From Mnemiopsis leidyi (lineage: Eukaryota; Ctenophora; Tentaculata; Lobata; Bolinopsidae): a DNA stretch of 46,738 nucleotides. The stretch spans positions 234,463 to 281,200 of the forward strand of contig JH153292.1 of the NCBI GenBank assembly GCA_000226015.1. Direction: 5' to 3'. Made by a program: the position numbers and the translations under genes. Shown piece after piece: positions 10,601 through 25,600 of this stretch; position 1 is the first letter of the stretch, and every line of letters begins with the position of its first letter. The notes under the pieces are model-generated. The model was not told the DNA's origin, searched no databases, and worked only from the letters and a program-made list of their open reading frames with translations.

Positions 10601-13600
10601 CCCCGGCTCGGTCCGGAGATAACTGTGATTGACAGGGTGACACTGTATCACGATGTTTTAACTTTACTTCAGTCCGACGTTTAAAGATATTATCCGGCCC
10701 TTGTGTTAAGACGCTAATGGAATGAAAGTAACAACTAACAAGGCTTGTCAATTTTACAACTTTAGCCGCACAGTAAAGCAGGGTGAATTGTGAAGGCCCA
10801 ATACCAGGCTATTTGCTGGGCGCAGTGACGTCACGTTTTGGTTTGTTATAATGATATAATTTAGTGCTACTATACAGCCCGGCGAACATAATTGCTTAAT
10901 TACATTAATGGGATTAAGAAAGAGTGATTGCTTAAGAAAATGTATGGGTTAAGCGTATAGTGAAAAGGAGATGGAAATTTGTACAATTTCTCGATAAAAA
11001 GTTAATCTCCTTTTCGTTCCATTGTAATTAAACATAAACGCACCCACAGTTATCAGTTCAGTTGTCCAACTGACTACCGATGTGCGATTCTGTGAAGTAC
11101 ATGCAGTGTCAAATAATAAATAGGAGATCCGCTCGTCGTCAAGTGAACTTCCAATTTTTTTGTAAAACTCGTTACAAAAAGTGTTGATATAGCAAAATAT
11201 TCAGAAACCTCGGTCAGTGGTTGAATTGTGAGAATTAGCTCTATACAAAAGGATAGATATCCGGGAAAGAGGACATTGCTGATTGCTCACGTCCGTTGCT
11301 GATTGCTCACGTGCACTAGAGGGGTTATCTTCATTTGAACCAATTTGTTATGTGGCTGAGTTTAATGAACTTGAAAAAAAAATATCGTGTCAAATACGAG
11401 ATAGTAGTAGATCGCTGATTGATATTACCGATCTATTTAACATTTAATTAGAATTTAGTTAAAGTAACGTATAGTTCTGAAAAATATGAATCGGTAAATT
11501 ACAACGGGCGAGCCACAGAGTGCGAATAACATATCCGTTAACCGTCAACTTCATGATTGAAAATAACGCAGTAATCCTATCGTAAAGTAAAGAAATCTGT
11601 TAACTTCATGATTGAAAATAACGCAGTAATCCTATCGTAAAGTAAAGAAATCTGTCAACTTCATGGTTGAAAATAACTCAGAAATTCTATTGTTATTCAA
11701 AGAAATCCTTTTCATACAGTTAGGTACTACATTCATCTTAACCTGTTATACTGTCTTAAGCCAAATTGTAAAAATAGTTTTAACTGTTAAATCGAAAATT
11801 ACTAAGTCTCCGTTCAAGTCAACTCCACCCTCGGCATCAAATCAAGTAAACGTAAACTTCAGACTGGAAACTTATTTTGCAAAAACTGACCACGTTGTCA
11901 ACAAATCGTCACGGACTGCGCCTGGACTCTGGAGCCTGAGCTAGTTTTACTAAAAGCAATTAAACACACTAGCTACAAAATGATTTAATCTTACCATCCA
12001 AGATGGCACAACGGCAATCAGATCTTCTCTTGATATGCAGATATGCGATAGAAATTATGGCGGCCTTATATTGAGTGGAAGCTACAGAGCGATGCTTGAT
12101 CACCCTCTTCAAGAGCCATCGCAAACTAACTATTTAACGTTTTGATAACACAGGTTATCACTAGATAACATTTTAGCAATCAGTCGCTCGGATGTATAAT
12201 AAGCCCACGAAGATGTTTCTTGTTCATTTCCTTATTGAAGACTTACAAAAGTTAGAAAGATAAATCCTTCTTCGTCTGACGAAGAGGCTTGACGAATGGT
12301 TGCTGTTCAGTGACTGCAATGAATAGTTAATCGTCATGACATTTCATGATATTTGTACATGTTTTGATGAAATAGAGAACTACAGCTGATATAAGGAACT
12401 ACAGATTATATATGGAGCTACAAATGATATAGGGAACTATATAAGACATTTAACGGCTAGGTGGCGCAGTGGTTAGAATGTCAGTTTCGTAATCGAGAGG
12501 TTGCAAGTTCGAATCCCAGCGCTGCCCAGTCGTGGCGTGAGCAGTCTCACGGTCCACCCAGCCGAATGCTCGAGAAATCGTGTGTGAGGGTTAAATGGGG
12601 AGCTGTACTAACTGATGCAGCAAAACTAGATGCAAGTTCACTAGATAATTACCGTGATTGGGGTCACATGCCTAGCATGATTTATCTACCTGCTTACTTG
12701 CACTTGTGTGAGTCTGCAGAAGCATTAGGTTCAGGCGTTGTCTGCTACAGGCTATCCCGAACTTATAAGCTTGCTACTTTACTTAACATAAGATATAGGG
12801 TTCACTTCATATGATATTAGGAACTTCAGAGCGGCAAAGGTTTCAGTGCTCAACAGTTTTTGTAAGGGTCCAAGGAGTCACCATTGAAATGTCCGGGCAT
12901 GAATCACTTATGATTTTATGAAGAAAATGTCCTAAGTAAAGTCACTCCAAACCTTCTCATCCGGGATACGTACCCCGGTCTGTTACTCGGAGAGCGAGAT
13001 GTTACCATAACACCCTAGACGATTAGTACCTCAATAACTTACCAAACTTAACGAAGTACATTGTAAGGGAGCTATGATATAAAGTTGCACAGTTACAGCA
13101 ACCATACTGATGGGGTCATGAAGGCTGGGGCTAGCTATTTGACTATTTGACGAGCCTGCTACATGACTAATGCCAGTATCCCTTAGCTCCTACAGGATTA
13201 TTAGTTGTGATTTGCTCATTGTTTCCATCCCGGAATTTGAGCCGACCAAAGATCAATGATCATATTACGGGCCCCTGAAATCATTTTCTAGGCAAATGTT
13301 CTTATTCATACAAAAGCTAATGCCGACATATAAATTACAATTAGCTCATACTATGATTGAAGGAGGTAAATATAGCTCCCCAACAAATTTAAGCACAAGG
13401 GCCGGCTACGAAAAAAAATTGAAACTCAGGGTGGCAGGAATCATAGCCCGAGTATTAGACTTAATTTTTTGATTTAGATCTGATAATATTTGTAAAAAGG
13501 TATTGTACGAAGATGCAATATGGTAGAAAAAAATTCGTTTTAAAGAAGACGTCTATTGAGCTAATTTAAAGCTGCCGCCATGCTAACAGCCCCTGTCGAC

Positions 13601-16600
13601 TACCCAATAAACTTCAAGTTCCGACTCTCAAGAAAAAGTGGGATACATGCGCGGCCAAACTTTAAAAAATTGCTTCATTCTCCTCTTTTAGTCTTTTAAA
13701 AATTTATTACAGGCGTTCCCACAGTGATCACATCGCCTAGCAAAATTAGTGGCGAGTCACGTGACACGTATTGTCGTATTGGCTAATGTTTGTACGGGTT
13801 GATAGACGTAAATAGATACGAGTATGTTGTTGTAGAAGCTTTCAATAAACATGTGTTAATCGTCTTTAACTGTCCATTGGATAATGAAATAGTGGTTTCA
13901 TTTGGACTAAAGTATGACGATGACATTAAATAATCCAACAACAACAAAAAAACTAGGACGTCAAAGACAACTTGAGATATATAGAAATTGAAAAATTTAA
14001 CAAGTAATTATGTATAAATAACTATTTCAAGTTAAGCCGCTGAATTTAATTAGGTGAATTCCCTTCAAAAGAACGAGCTATCGCAAACTAAGACACTTCG
14101 ATTTGCCGGAGTAAAGGGAAATATTTAAATAATTTCACACGAGTTACGTGCAGATACATTGAAACTTGTAACAGTTGGTGTAACGTTTGTTTCACTAAAC
14201 AATCAAATCCTTAACAAAGCTTGATCAAAGCTCAATGCAATTTAAGTTTAAGCTTAACATTGAATCAAACAGAGCTTAACAGAGCTTAACATTGAATCAA
14301 ACAGAGAAACAGCTTTTAAGTACTATTTTTGTCATCTAGAGAAAGTCACGTGGCAAAGTTAAGCCTGTACAGCTCTGTGGCACAGTATTCAGTATTATAA
14401 ATAAATAAAAGTAACATTCCTCCCTCTGTAACAAAGTCCAAGTAAAACAACTGTGCGTGTGTCTAAGAGTTGAGTAGACGGTTTAGGTTTGGTAATATTC
14501 ACACTTGACGGTAGAGCCACGTGCCCACCACCAACTAGCATGTGTACTCGCACGTGCTTATTACTCTAGTATGTCTAACTCAGGTACGAGTTAACTTGCA
14601 CGTGCAGCGTGTATATTTACAATGTAACTATGACTATGAAACATGGTATCTTGTAGTTGTACTTACGTTATAACCAGTTATTTTGTCAATGTTGTTGAAC
14701 GATCTGTTTAAACTACAAAAAATCCTGATGGAAGTTGTGGAATATCCATATATTTTTGTAGTTATTCGAGATAAAAATATGACGATATGACACTAGAATT
14801 AACTGTCGGATAAATATGCTGAAACAGCAACTCCAGGCATCATGGAGGCACGGCGAGCAAAGAAAAACAATCAAATTTACAGAAAAACAGCGACAGCTTG
14901 CAGGCTTAATACTATGGTAGACAATGTGTGGCTAAATTAAACTTATGGAAGTATGAAGGAGTGGTGCAATCTATCACCGTTTGAGGGATAAACAGTGGCG
15001 TGTTTAATGACAGTGCGGACGTTCTAAAACAGATGGGGATAGCCCCCCAATCAAATCAAATGATGAGAATACGGGGTTTTACAAATGAGGACCGTAAATA
15101 AAGCATGCATTGTAAAAGAAGATTTAATATGCGCTCTCGGAATGAATTAGAGCTTGGAAGCCAGTTTTTTAGATCGTCAGATGAAATGTTAACCGTGCCC
15201 TTTGAAAGCAATCATCTGGTGTTATGCATAAGTATTCAATGCGTGTTATTAACGATCAAACATGTAAAGCAAGGCTAATGTTTATACTTGAGTATCAGTT
15301 TAGCGTGGTAAACAGTGGATGTAGATACTTTCAGCCCTGCTTCAAATATTTTATCGTGCAAACGAGCTTTTAAAGTGTCCAAAAACTGAAATTTTTAAGA
15401 GGCCGATGAATAATTGAATATCGGCAAGAGCCCTGTCGCTAGTTCGTGAAATTCATACGGTTTTTGACGATGTGCTCACAACTCAAGCAACTTGGATGAC
15501 CGACATGACACGGGATATCTAAATGCGTTTATTGGAATGATAAGGACACGAGGAGTCACAAACCTTTCAAACATGCGCTTTGATAATCAATCAATGGAAT
15601 CATCGCGTAACTAAGCTCCTTATTGAGATAGTTCTGGTGGTAGTCTCAAAAGCTCAAAGTTTCAAAACCACTAACGATTTTCTTGAAAATATAAAATTAT
15701 CCCCAAGTCTTATCAAGTGCGTGATCTGTCCAACATACCTACCGCTGAGATTTCAGCAGCGATGCATGAAAATACTCCTCAACTGGTGCAAGTTATCAGT
15801 GATATGTACACGATCATGAGTTTTTACAACCAACTAAATACATAAATACCTATCTTTGGATCTATTAGCTTATCAGGAGGCTGACAGCTCGTCCTTTTCC
15901 AGCCCTGGCAAAACCTCCTATTTTCGGCACCGATATAATTAGTTATAACAAGAAGCCAGCCTGCTCCTCAAGTACTGGAATGCTTCGTGTTTGACAGTTC
16001 CAATGTCTGATAACTTTTTACTTGCACCTGTCGTACTTATTTTTATTGGTCTAATATCGTTGTTCAATTGGTTGTTCAATATCACAGTTCAATTAATTGC
16101 TCTATCTGTTGCTGTAGTGAGAATCAAGGTGGAAATATTTGTCTCATGAGGAAGGGGGAAACTGACTGACTACGTAATGAAAAGTACGTGTGTTGTAAGA
16201 CCGAGTGTTCTACCTTCTTATGTCAATGATCTCGATTCAACAAAAGTTTTAATTGGTTTCTACAAGAACTTTAAACTTCAAAAGTCGAAACTATGCCGGT
16301 CCGACACTGAGTAGAACTGAGCAGTGCAGGTCGGAAATACCAATGATCTTTAGAATGATGGGTAGACCCGGGTCTAGTATCACCAAACAATCACAAACGT
16401 CAAAGTAACAGATCTGAGCAGCATTATGCCGGGTCGCAAAAAGGTTGATCAATGAAATCACAAAAGAGCGCGGCTCCGTTTGAAATTATCGTGGCTACTA
16501 CAAACAATAAGAGAATAAGTGTTCTAAGTAAAATAGGTAATGATAAGTAGCCCGGAGTTACTGCTACTGTATGACCTAGGACTCTGGTCAATTTATTTTA

Positions 16601-19600
16601 ATCAGACAATCAAACTGGCATGTATAAATTAAAAGTGGAGACTGAGAACTCTTGAATAGTATTGCAACAATAGCTTAAAAAATTGTACATAATACTAACC
16701 TAACGACACTTGTTTCTCAGATGGGTTAACAGTTTGGAAAACAAAGATATTGCAACTTTTTGATTTTACCGAATTACGTTATAACGGCGTTAACGATAAA
16801 GCGAAAATATAGCAACGTTAATGTTTACATAATATTGTTACTACGTTAACGTAAAACTATAACAGTTGATGTTCTCAATAAATAACGCCATGAAGATACA
16901 TAACACAGCGTGCAAGCACAGTGAACTCTACATCATATATCATGGTACAACAGCCATGCTGTGAGGCTAAAGACCTTCAGTCCCTTTCAGGTGCCAACTG
17001 GGTCACACTTTTAGACTGAACTAGATGTTTATTCAAAACGTGAGTGAGCCCCTCTTACATGCCACTCCGTATTGTGTTATTTACTTGTAAGTCTCTCACA
17101 CAATGTTATAAACTTAGCCCTGATCCCGCTGCATGATGCCAGGGTGAAGCACGAAAAGCTAGCCAAAATGTCGGCCAACAATCCGGTAAAAATTTGGAAG
17201 TGAACGCTGATTTTTGTCATAACAAGGGCAATATCGGCATTAGTATCGCCTAAATAGTTTGATTATCGGCCGATGACGGAGCGATAATGACGATTAAGTT
17301 TTGTTATAACGGAGAGACCTGATAATCTACCAGTAATGGCGGTCAAACTGTCGGGATAGAAATAAGATACGTCTCTCCCGGCTGGCTCCAGCATAAGACA
17401 CGTTTCCGACACCCCGGTCAGACCTACGGTTTTCTGAAGTGAGGAACACGGTGGTATGAAGAGAAAACGTGCAGTGAACTGTAGATAATGTCTGTAATTG
17501 TTTACACTGTGATGTGTTGTGGTAGTGGTAATTATGTGACAAATGTCAGTCTCTCATAGTCTCCATACAGTTGCTCTCCAACTACCTATCTTATAACACT
17601 AAGTTCAGTGTGGCGAGATGCCGATATTATTCCGTTGAATTATGTCCTTTAAATTTTATGTCCACAGCATCTTAATAACCTAATAATCTAGCCAATTGTT
17701 TTATGGCGGGTAATCTGGAAAGTCGTATCTAATTGTTGAAGATAATATCAAATCTGGTGACTTAACGACAATAAATTAATGAAAACTCCAGATATGATCA
17801 AGTGAAACAAACTACACACTTCACACACTAGATAGTACACAACAACACAGGCTAAAAGTTAGTGATAAGCAGCCTCTTTTGAGTTCCATTAAATTGAAAG
17901 TTTGGTGAACGGATCGAAACGGGAATGGCATCATGGCTAAAATCCTTAACGTGGTTTTTCATACTAAGCGTTATACCACAGTGAAGTAAGAGAGACACTG
18001 CAGGTTTAAATACAGTGAAGCAAGAGAGACACTGCAGTTAAAGCACGGTTACAATCTCCTCAAACCATCACGTCAGGGTTACCAGCACTGCGTGACTTTG
18101 CTCATGTTCCTAATGAAAACCACATAATCATGATATGTGTCGGATTTTGCGTTATATATGTCGCAAAATGAAAATATATCCCTACTTACTTACTACTTAG
18201 CTACGTAATGACACAAAAAAGCGCCGAAAAAGTAATCAAATTCTCACTGTCGTCGTGTCGAACAGGAGCAATGTCTGAGGGAGCATCACAAGCACGATCT
18301 TGCACCAAGAGTAGGTATGATAGAGAGATATTGAAATGATTAATTAAAGTTGGGCCGTATCTGGCAGATCTGCTGGCAGTTGGACGGAACAAGCCCGGAA
18401 GTTAAAGTTCGACCAGCCGGCACAATGATCTAATGCCAGGGAAATGGGTACCTGTAAATTTGTTGATTTGCTCTGATCTTTAGAGGCAACCACTTCCGAA
18501 CGGTTCAATTTTTGAATACTTTAATCTCTTAATTTTCAGCTTTTAGAAGACAACTGACAACACTGTTTTGATTGTTAAATGTTTAGCTGGCAAAAATCAC
18601 GATTGAATCGAAAAATCATACTAAGTCTCGAAAAGCATCAATAATTCTTATAGCAAATTGTCGAGGGAATATGCAATGGATTTGCTTTCCTCGCTCTTCA
18701 GTTGTCTAATGTGGGAATTTTGCAAAACATAATGCGCGCAAATCATTTTAATTCTCCAAAATTGGTATTAAATTAAACTTGACAGGATATGAAGATTATG
18801 TAATTGGAGATTAAAATTTCGCTGGTTGGATTAAGTAAACTGAGTGATTAAATATTTCCTTAAGTCAACACCAATTGTCTGAAGTAATTTCCCATTATAT
18901 TGTTCATTGGACTGATACTGGCCGATTTTAATGAGCTATAATTTTGTCATTTATCAATAATTCTTAAGAATACACGTTTATTAGGTACTGTAAATTTCAA
19001 CTATAACCAGGTCTTCTATTCTTAAATACTGCTTAATTACGGATTTCTTTGAACGTTAGTAAAATCTGAAAATGTCAATTTTGTACTGTGTGCCAAGAAA
19101 TTTTGGCCAGTTTTGCTTACAAATCTCAGAAACAAAGAATTCAGCCGGCAATGGGACGAGTTAAACTGTAAAACATATCAGAGAAAAAGAAAGAGTTGCA
19201 AGCAAGTTAAGTAAAAAATTGTGTAACACTTCAAAAAAGGTATTGCAAATCACCCTATAAAATCAGATTAGAGCTAAATTCTTCCAATTATAGTGTAAAA
19301 CGCGACTGTCAAGGCTGTCGTTGTCCTATTGCTATTGGAGTTGGTGATAATTCCAGTCTTATACTTTTAGAACCAAGATGTTTATGTTGCAGTTCTTTAC
19401 CTCTAAACTTCACGTCTTGAACTTTGCGAACGAAGTTATTTATTAGCACCCGGTTATATTTTTAGTTTTGTTACAGCGTTACTAATGACATTTACAGTAA
19501 GTACTGTACTTTTAAAGTTATTACTGTAGTATGAACCTAATAGTCATAAATCTATGGACGCAAATGCAGGGCGTGTCCGTCTTGGTGATGATACTTTTTA

Positions 19601-22600
19601 ACTGTCACGTTAACACAGATATGTGATGGTACGGACTACGACTGATAGTTGTTTAGTCGCATATTCTGAACAAAAAGTTCAGTATATGAAAGCATATTAT
19701 AACCATAACTTATGTTTGAGAACAAACTTATGTTTGAAAAGAGAATGAGGAAAAAAAGGCCGAAACATGCCCGAGGACATGGTGTTGTAAATATGGAGGA
19801 CGAGCAAAGTTCACGTACTCGTCTTGCTGCTGGCCCTAATCATGGTCTAAAACCGCGATTTTCTGACGAAATATAGTTGTATCGCAATTCCTTTACCAAC
19901 TTAGAATGCTTAATTGTCATACTCACCATGACACCCTGGAATTCACCCTATCGTCAATGGTAAAAAAAATTGGACTATGGCCACTGAAGCACTGACACCC
20001 GAAAATTTCCTCATGGTCATATGGTCAAAATGGATATTTCGTGGTTAAATTTCGTGGTTTGGAATTTGACCATCATAAATAAGGATAATCAAATAAGGAA
20101 AATTTAGATAAATCAATCATTTATCTGGATCAGGGCAAAGAAAAAACAATGACAACAGCCTGGCATTAACTCAGTATAAAGTTATACTTATAAACTATTT
20201 CAACACTACAAATTAAATACATTTATTGAGCTAAGGATGTAAACGAAGTATACACTCAAGAATTTGTGTGTTTCACTGTCTAGCCAAACAAATGATTTAA
20301 AGTTATACTTATCAATAATGCTTATAACAATCGTACATTTTACGACTTACAATAAGGGAATAAGACAATAATTATACTACGCTGCATTAAGCTTCAACAT
20401 CAACATTGAATACCAATGAATTATCCTGTAATTTTCCTGTAAAGTACCCAATTTATGTTTATTGTTAAAATATTAAATATTCGTAAAGACTAACGATTTT
20501 ACAGCGCATTACTTTCCAGTTGAGCGATTGCACGTTTTATTTAAAACTAGCGATTCTAATTTTACAGCGTGTTACTTTTCAGCTGAGCGATTGACACGTT
20601 TTATTTCAGAAGAATCAAAGTTCGTTCCAACTGAATATCAAGAGTTTGATATCGGACGAGATATTTCATGATGAAGAGTTGCAACAAGTAAGTCACACGA
20701 GGGAGCAAATTCATTAATAAAGTCATCAGTTAGCCTTCTAAGTGGTAAATAGAAAATTGAGAGACCGTTGGCCAGTTTGAAAAGACCAGGAAATCAAAAT
20801 ACCGTTAAGTAAATTTACCTAAGAGAAATAATTTAAATGCAGTTTTTTACTCGCGAAAAGAAAACGTTGAATGTGTTGGTTGGTGGGCTCAACAATCCCC
20901 AGTCCATTGATCAACATTATATAAGTATATGCCCCCGAAATAAAGATTTCCATTCAACAATTAAAGAAGGTGCACATCAAATTTGGAACTAAAATATTAT
21001 ATCGTAGGTGTCTTACGGCCGCTAAGAACCCCTTATGTAATGGTGAAGATACGACAAATGATGTACAATGTTTATGAATAACCATATAATTTACCCCTCT
21101 GTGGGTATTGTATTTGTGCGGTTCTAATAACTGGCTAAATATATTTCTAGTAACATGGATTTTTCCATAACTGATAATTCTAACTGTGAACAACATAGGA
21201 GGTTACACAGGACCCATTGCGCGCCGATAGGACCCATTGCGCGATTTAGGCACACTTTTTATAAGCCGGCGTGCAATCGGTCCGATTTGAACGTCCTATG
21301 TTGTTCACAGTTACCGTCACTAATAGTCACTAATAGTCACTAATAGTCAGTTAATAGTCACTAACAACACCAAGGCTATAGTAAATAAATAGTAAAAGTT
21401 TCACAAGAGATAGGGAACAGAGCCCACTCGTCTTTACCTACTGATGTGCAGTAGTTAGATAGTCCGTGCTAATCAGCTCGATACAAAGAGGAAACAACAT
21501 CACCCGGGCGGTAAAGCCAGGAGTACTCAGAACAGGCCGTAATATTTTTAGTGAGGACATTATAGAAGAGTACGTTGGAAAATCGTTTTAGGAGTATATG
21601 GAGTTGCCCTAGAAGTCTAATAGTAGTACTAATTGCAAATATAGCTAAGGCTAGTAACAATTATTCGAGAGTGCGCCAGCGAGCCGATAGTGGCTATCAG
21701 TGACTCAATGGAGGGCCTATACCAAATTTTCGGGCAACATTCAACAAATAATGACTCATACCCAATGAAGTAGAGCTGGACTTAAACACTTGACCGTAGC
21801 AGCCTTTAATCGTAGCAACCGTCAACCTTAGCAACCTGTAGCCTTTGACTGTACCAACCATTAACCGTAGCAACTTTAAACCGTCACACTTTTAGAACTC
21901 TGGTAAAGATACCCTTGGTCGCCCGAGATTGGAAAGTTACTTAACGAAGGCCAAATCGCCATCGTGCAAATATTGCTATATTTAATTAACCTTAACTGTT
22001 TAACAGTTTATTGAGATCCACACTTGATGACCAATTGGTTTCAATAACGATTTTAATCCATATCAAGGCCAAGGATTTTGAAATTATCAATTTTACTAGT
22101 TCTTCAATTATACGACCATGAAAATGTTCAACTCAACTAAAAAACGTATGAGATATGAGCTGAAGAAGTGCTCATTTATCCAAGCGAACAACAAAAGTGT
22201 GTTTGGATAAATGATTACGAAAGACTGTTCAAGTATTTAAAGCGACCGAATGACGGCATGCCAACCAGCCGAATGGTCGATACATCTACCTTACTACCTA
22301 TATTTCGTATACGAATACTCAGAACGCTATTGTGCAGAGTTGACACAATCCGTTGTCACTTGTCACCTCTTTGTACCGTTACAACATTTAAATAAACTCG
22401 GTCTTAGAGGTGATTTAAGTTTTTAAAAGTGCAACACGGGCAGCTTTGTTATGTTTCTTCCGGGAGTAACAAGGCAACACCGCTGCAAATAAATTGTTAA
22501 TGAATTAAACATTATCGATGAGAAAGAGGAATTATAAAAAGCAGTCATTTCGTCAAGATACAGAAAAACTGTATACCCAAGAAATCACGTACAATTTCAG

Positions 22601-25600
22601 GTACACAATGTACTGCTGAGGCACATATCTCTGTTGAGAACGGTGTACAACCATTATTGCAAACTTGCGGACCAAGAGAGCGGTATTCTCGCACGGATGG
22701 AGGTATGCTATCTAGTTTAGTATATTAACATCTTGTAACAATATCCATCGCATCTTGTTCTGTGTTCAAAACCATACTTTAAGCTTTATAAGTTTAAAGA
22801 GCCAAAAGACGTTGTTAAGTTTTACTTGGACAGATGAAAGCCCGATGCAATCTTGCGACAATCATAACCATGAACAGAAGATGTTTGAGCTGATATGAAG
22901 GATATTATTGTTTGAGACTAGAGTTATAATTTCTTCTTTTTAAGATTTTATCAGAGTAGACTAGAACAAGGAACACAAGTTGTGCTATTTGATCGATTCT
23001 AATCGAAGTAATAGGAACTTGGGAACAATCGGCAAAAGTACATTTTTTAAACTCTAAAAAGGGTTCCTAAACTAAATTAGGAAACAATGAAGTCGCACTG
23101 AAGAAGTGCCTCGTCTTACTATCTAAACTGATAAGCGTGGAAACATTTCTCGGCAATTTTGATTGGTTTATTTTTCAACAGTTTAATTTATCAATTATCT
23201 AGACACCTCAACTGACAGAAGGGCAAATTGATCATGCCTCGCCTGAGTGATCAATCAATAGGTTAACACGTACCCATGTAATTCTTAAGTATTGTATAGC
23301 TACATATGTATGTAGTATGCTAATTATTGTTATATCTTTTTACGAACTTATATGAAATGCGATTTGCAAATTGATTATAACTTATCTTGGAAATTGATGA
23401 TTAGGGAATAATTGCCACAAGATTCAGGTTTATTTAAATAAAGTTTTACTAGACGAATATTTCAGTTCTGGAAGTTTATCAAGGATACGAAGATGTACCT
23501 GAAACTTTCTATGCCAACTGCAGACTCTATCATTTGTAAGTGTACAGTAAATAAATATACGACAATATAATAAGTAAATAAATAATAAGTTTATTTGTAA
23601 TAAAATACAGTTTACAGTAAATAAATATACGACAATATAATAAGTAAGTAAATACAGTTTACAGTAAATAAATATACGGCAATATAATCAGTAAATAAAT
23701 AATAACGATAGACTATAAATATTATAGGTACTATCGGTTAAAAGATGTAAGTTGTCTGATATACTACAGACAATAACACCTTAACCAATCTTTAAAGTCA
23801 CAGTTTCCAGACTTAACTGAAAACATATGGTTGGTCGGCAAGTCTATTTTACTCTAACAGCTAAACAACTTGTTGATAGCTCCATGTTCACTTCACTAAG
23901 GATCTCGTCTTGTTGTATCTCCAAAGCTGGATCCTCGCTGATATGGAGCGTGAGATTCACACGAGACATCTGCAGCTCGACTCGCCAAGAGTTGCAGATG
24001 TTTTGCAGCCAATGACTTCATGAGTTTGTTCCTCGATTAGATACGAGTAAAAACAGAACGAATAAAATAAGGTTGTAGAAGTTTCGATATGATTCACACT
24101 ACATGTTTAGCGACCATGTTACAAAGTTAACTGACTTGAACTTATCAAGGTATATTCGTAACTTAATAAAACGTTAAACGCGCTATTGTGTCTTGAAATG
24201 ATTTGAACAAAAGTAGAAAATTGTACGATTAGCAAACGAATAGGACTGTGGTATCGCAAATTATCTCACGAGTTCCGAAGGCACGAGTGATAGTAATAGT
24301 TTGAGTTGCAATGAAATCTTAACCAATCTTAACCAATCTATAATCGCTTACTGAAAACATCTGGTTCACAAATCTTAATCTATTTTAGCGGCTCAATAAT
24401 GAGACTTTCTGTCTTGTTTATAGCTTCATGTTGAATTCACAAAGGAATTTGAATAAATTTGGCAACAAAAGCGTTAACAATTTTCTCCAATAAAAAAGTA
24501 TACGAGACTTAATGTCTTATGAATGAGATTCGTGAAGGCCAATGATCATCCAAAATTATGCCTATTGAATGGCCTGAAAATAGCAACACAAAATTTTTCA
24601 TTTTCTATTCTCAATCCTGAAAATCCAGACAAAGGTGGGTTTGTTACACAATTCTCTTTCCCAGCTGACTCGCTGGAGCTGGAATGTGAGACAGAACGCG
24701 AGTCTCCCTTCACAAAGTTCCTGTTTAGAGAGTTCCTGCAGGCGGTGGTGTTCCTGGCAGTTCACATCTACACCGGACATATAGCTAGGTAGGTGGAGTG
24801 TGTTTGTGGAGTGTGGAGTGTGGTGTGTGGAGTGTGGTGTGTGGAGTGTGAAGTGTGGAGTGTGGTGTGTGGTGTGTGGAGTGTGGAGTGTTGAGTGTTG
24901 AGTGTTGATTGTGGTGTGTGGAGTGTGGTGTGTGGAGTGTGGTGTGTGGAGTGTGGAGTGTGGTGTGTGGTGTGTGGTGTGTGGAGTGTGGAGTGTGGAG
25001 TGTGGAGTGTGGAGTGTGGTGTGTGGAGTGTGGAGTGTGGAGTTTGGATGTGGAGTGTGGAGTGTTGATTGTGGTGTGTGGAGTGTGGAGTGTGGAGTGT
25101 GGAGTGTGGAGTGTTGTGTGTATTGTAGGTTCTTGGTGATTGACTTTGTTGAAACCTGTTGTTTTTGTTGGTAGTAAAGTAGCAAGGTTTCAATGAAACC
25201 GAGTGTTGAAATTTACTAATATTACACACTACAACTAGGATATTCAAACTACCTACTAAAAATATACACCCATTTATTGTCAAGCTAGTTCAGAACATTA
25301 GTAAGTTAATAAAGGAAAGCTCCATAATTACTAATCGTTTAGTAGTGTAATAACTATTACTTAATGAATATAGTTCATGAGGCAGCAAATAACATTCCTC
25401 CTACAGAGGAATATCACAGTGTCACAAAATCATATCAAGTTCGTGGATGTGCCTCGGCTATAACTATCAAGTATCTTGTAGTACTAGAAGATTGTTTGAC
25501 GATGTGAAGTTTGATGGTGGAACAAGTTAAAGTCAGTTGTGCTCATAAACGGTAAACTGAAGACACTAGTAGTCTAGTGAAACTCTGTTAATGCTGCTAG

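Larger units (their letters stand above)
10184..20609 (+). other. RSPH10B intron 8 (10.4 kb), repeat-bearing, no gene seen
   Basis: The donor is gtagcg after AAG at 10183 and the acceptor is ttatttcag at 20609. The intron holds a 55-bp tandem repeat (11542-11690), a tRNA-derived SINE (about 12455-12820), short local duplications near 14240-14310 and 17984-18040, and a duplicated tract just before the acceptor. Short open frames in it (for example 11663-11944, 15580-15819, 17327-17542) lack family motifs, and I do not regard them as genes. Confidence 0.7.

Noticed and set aside
11663..11944. Hydrophobic 93-residue frame
   Set aside because: It starts inside the 55-bp tandem repeat, in an intron, with no recognisable domain.
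12461..12814. 117-residue plus-strand open frame
   Set aside because: It begins in the tRNA-like head of the SINE and has no protein motif.
15177..15214. Alternative linking exon (DEMLTVPFESNHL) between RSPH10B exons 7 and 9
   Set aside because: The phase fits but the donor is weak and the sequence does not match the family. The exon at 10068-10183 matches better.
24598..25283. Long His/Thr/Ser-Leu repeat frames on the minus strand and Cys/Val/Trp frames on the plus strand
   Set aside because: Artefacts of the GTGTGGA minisatellite, which has no stop codons in several frames.
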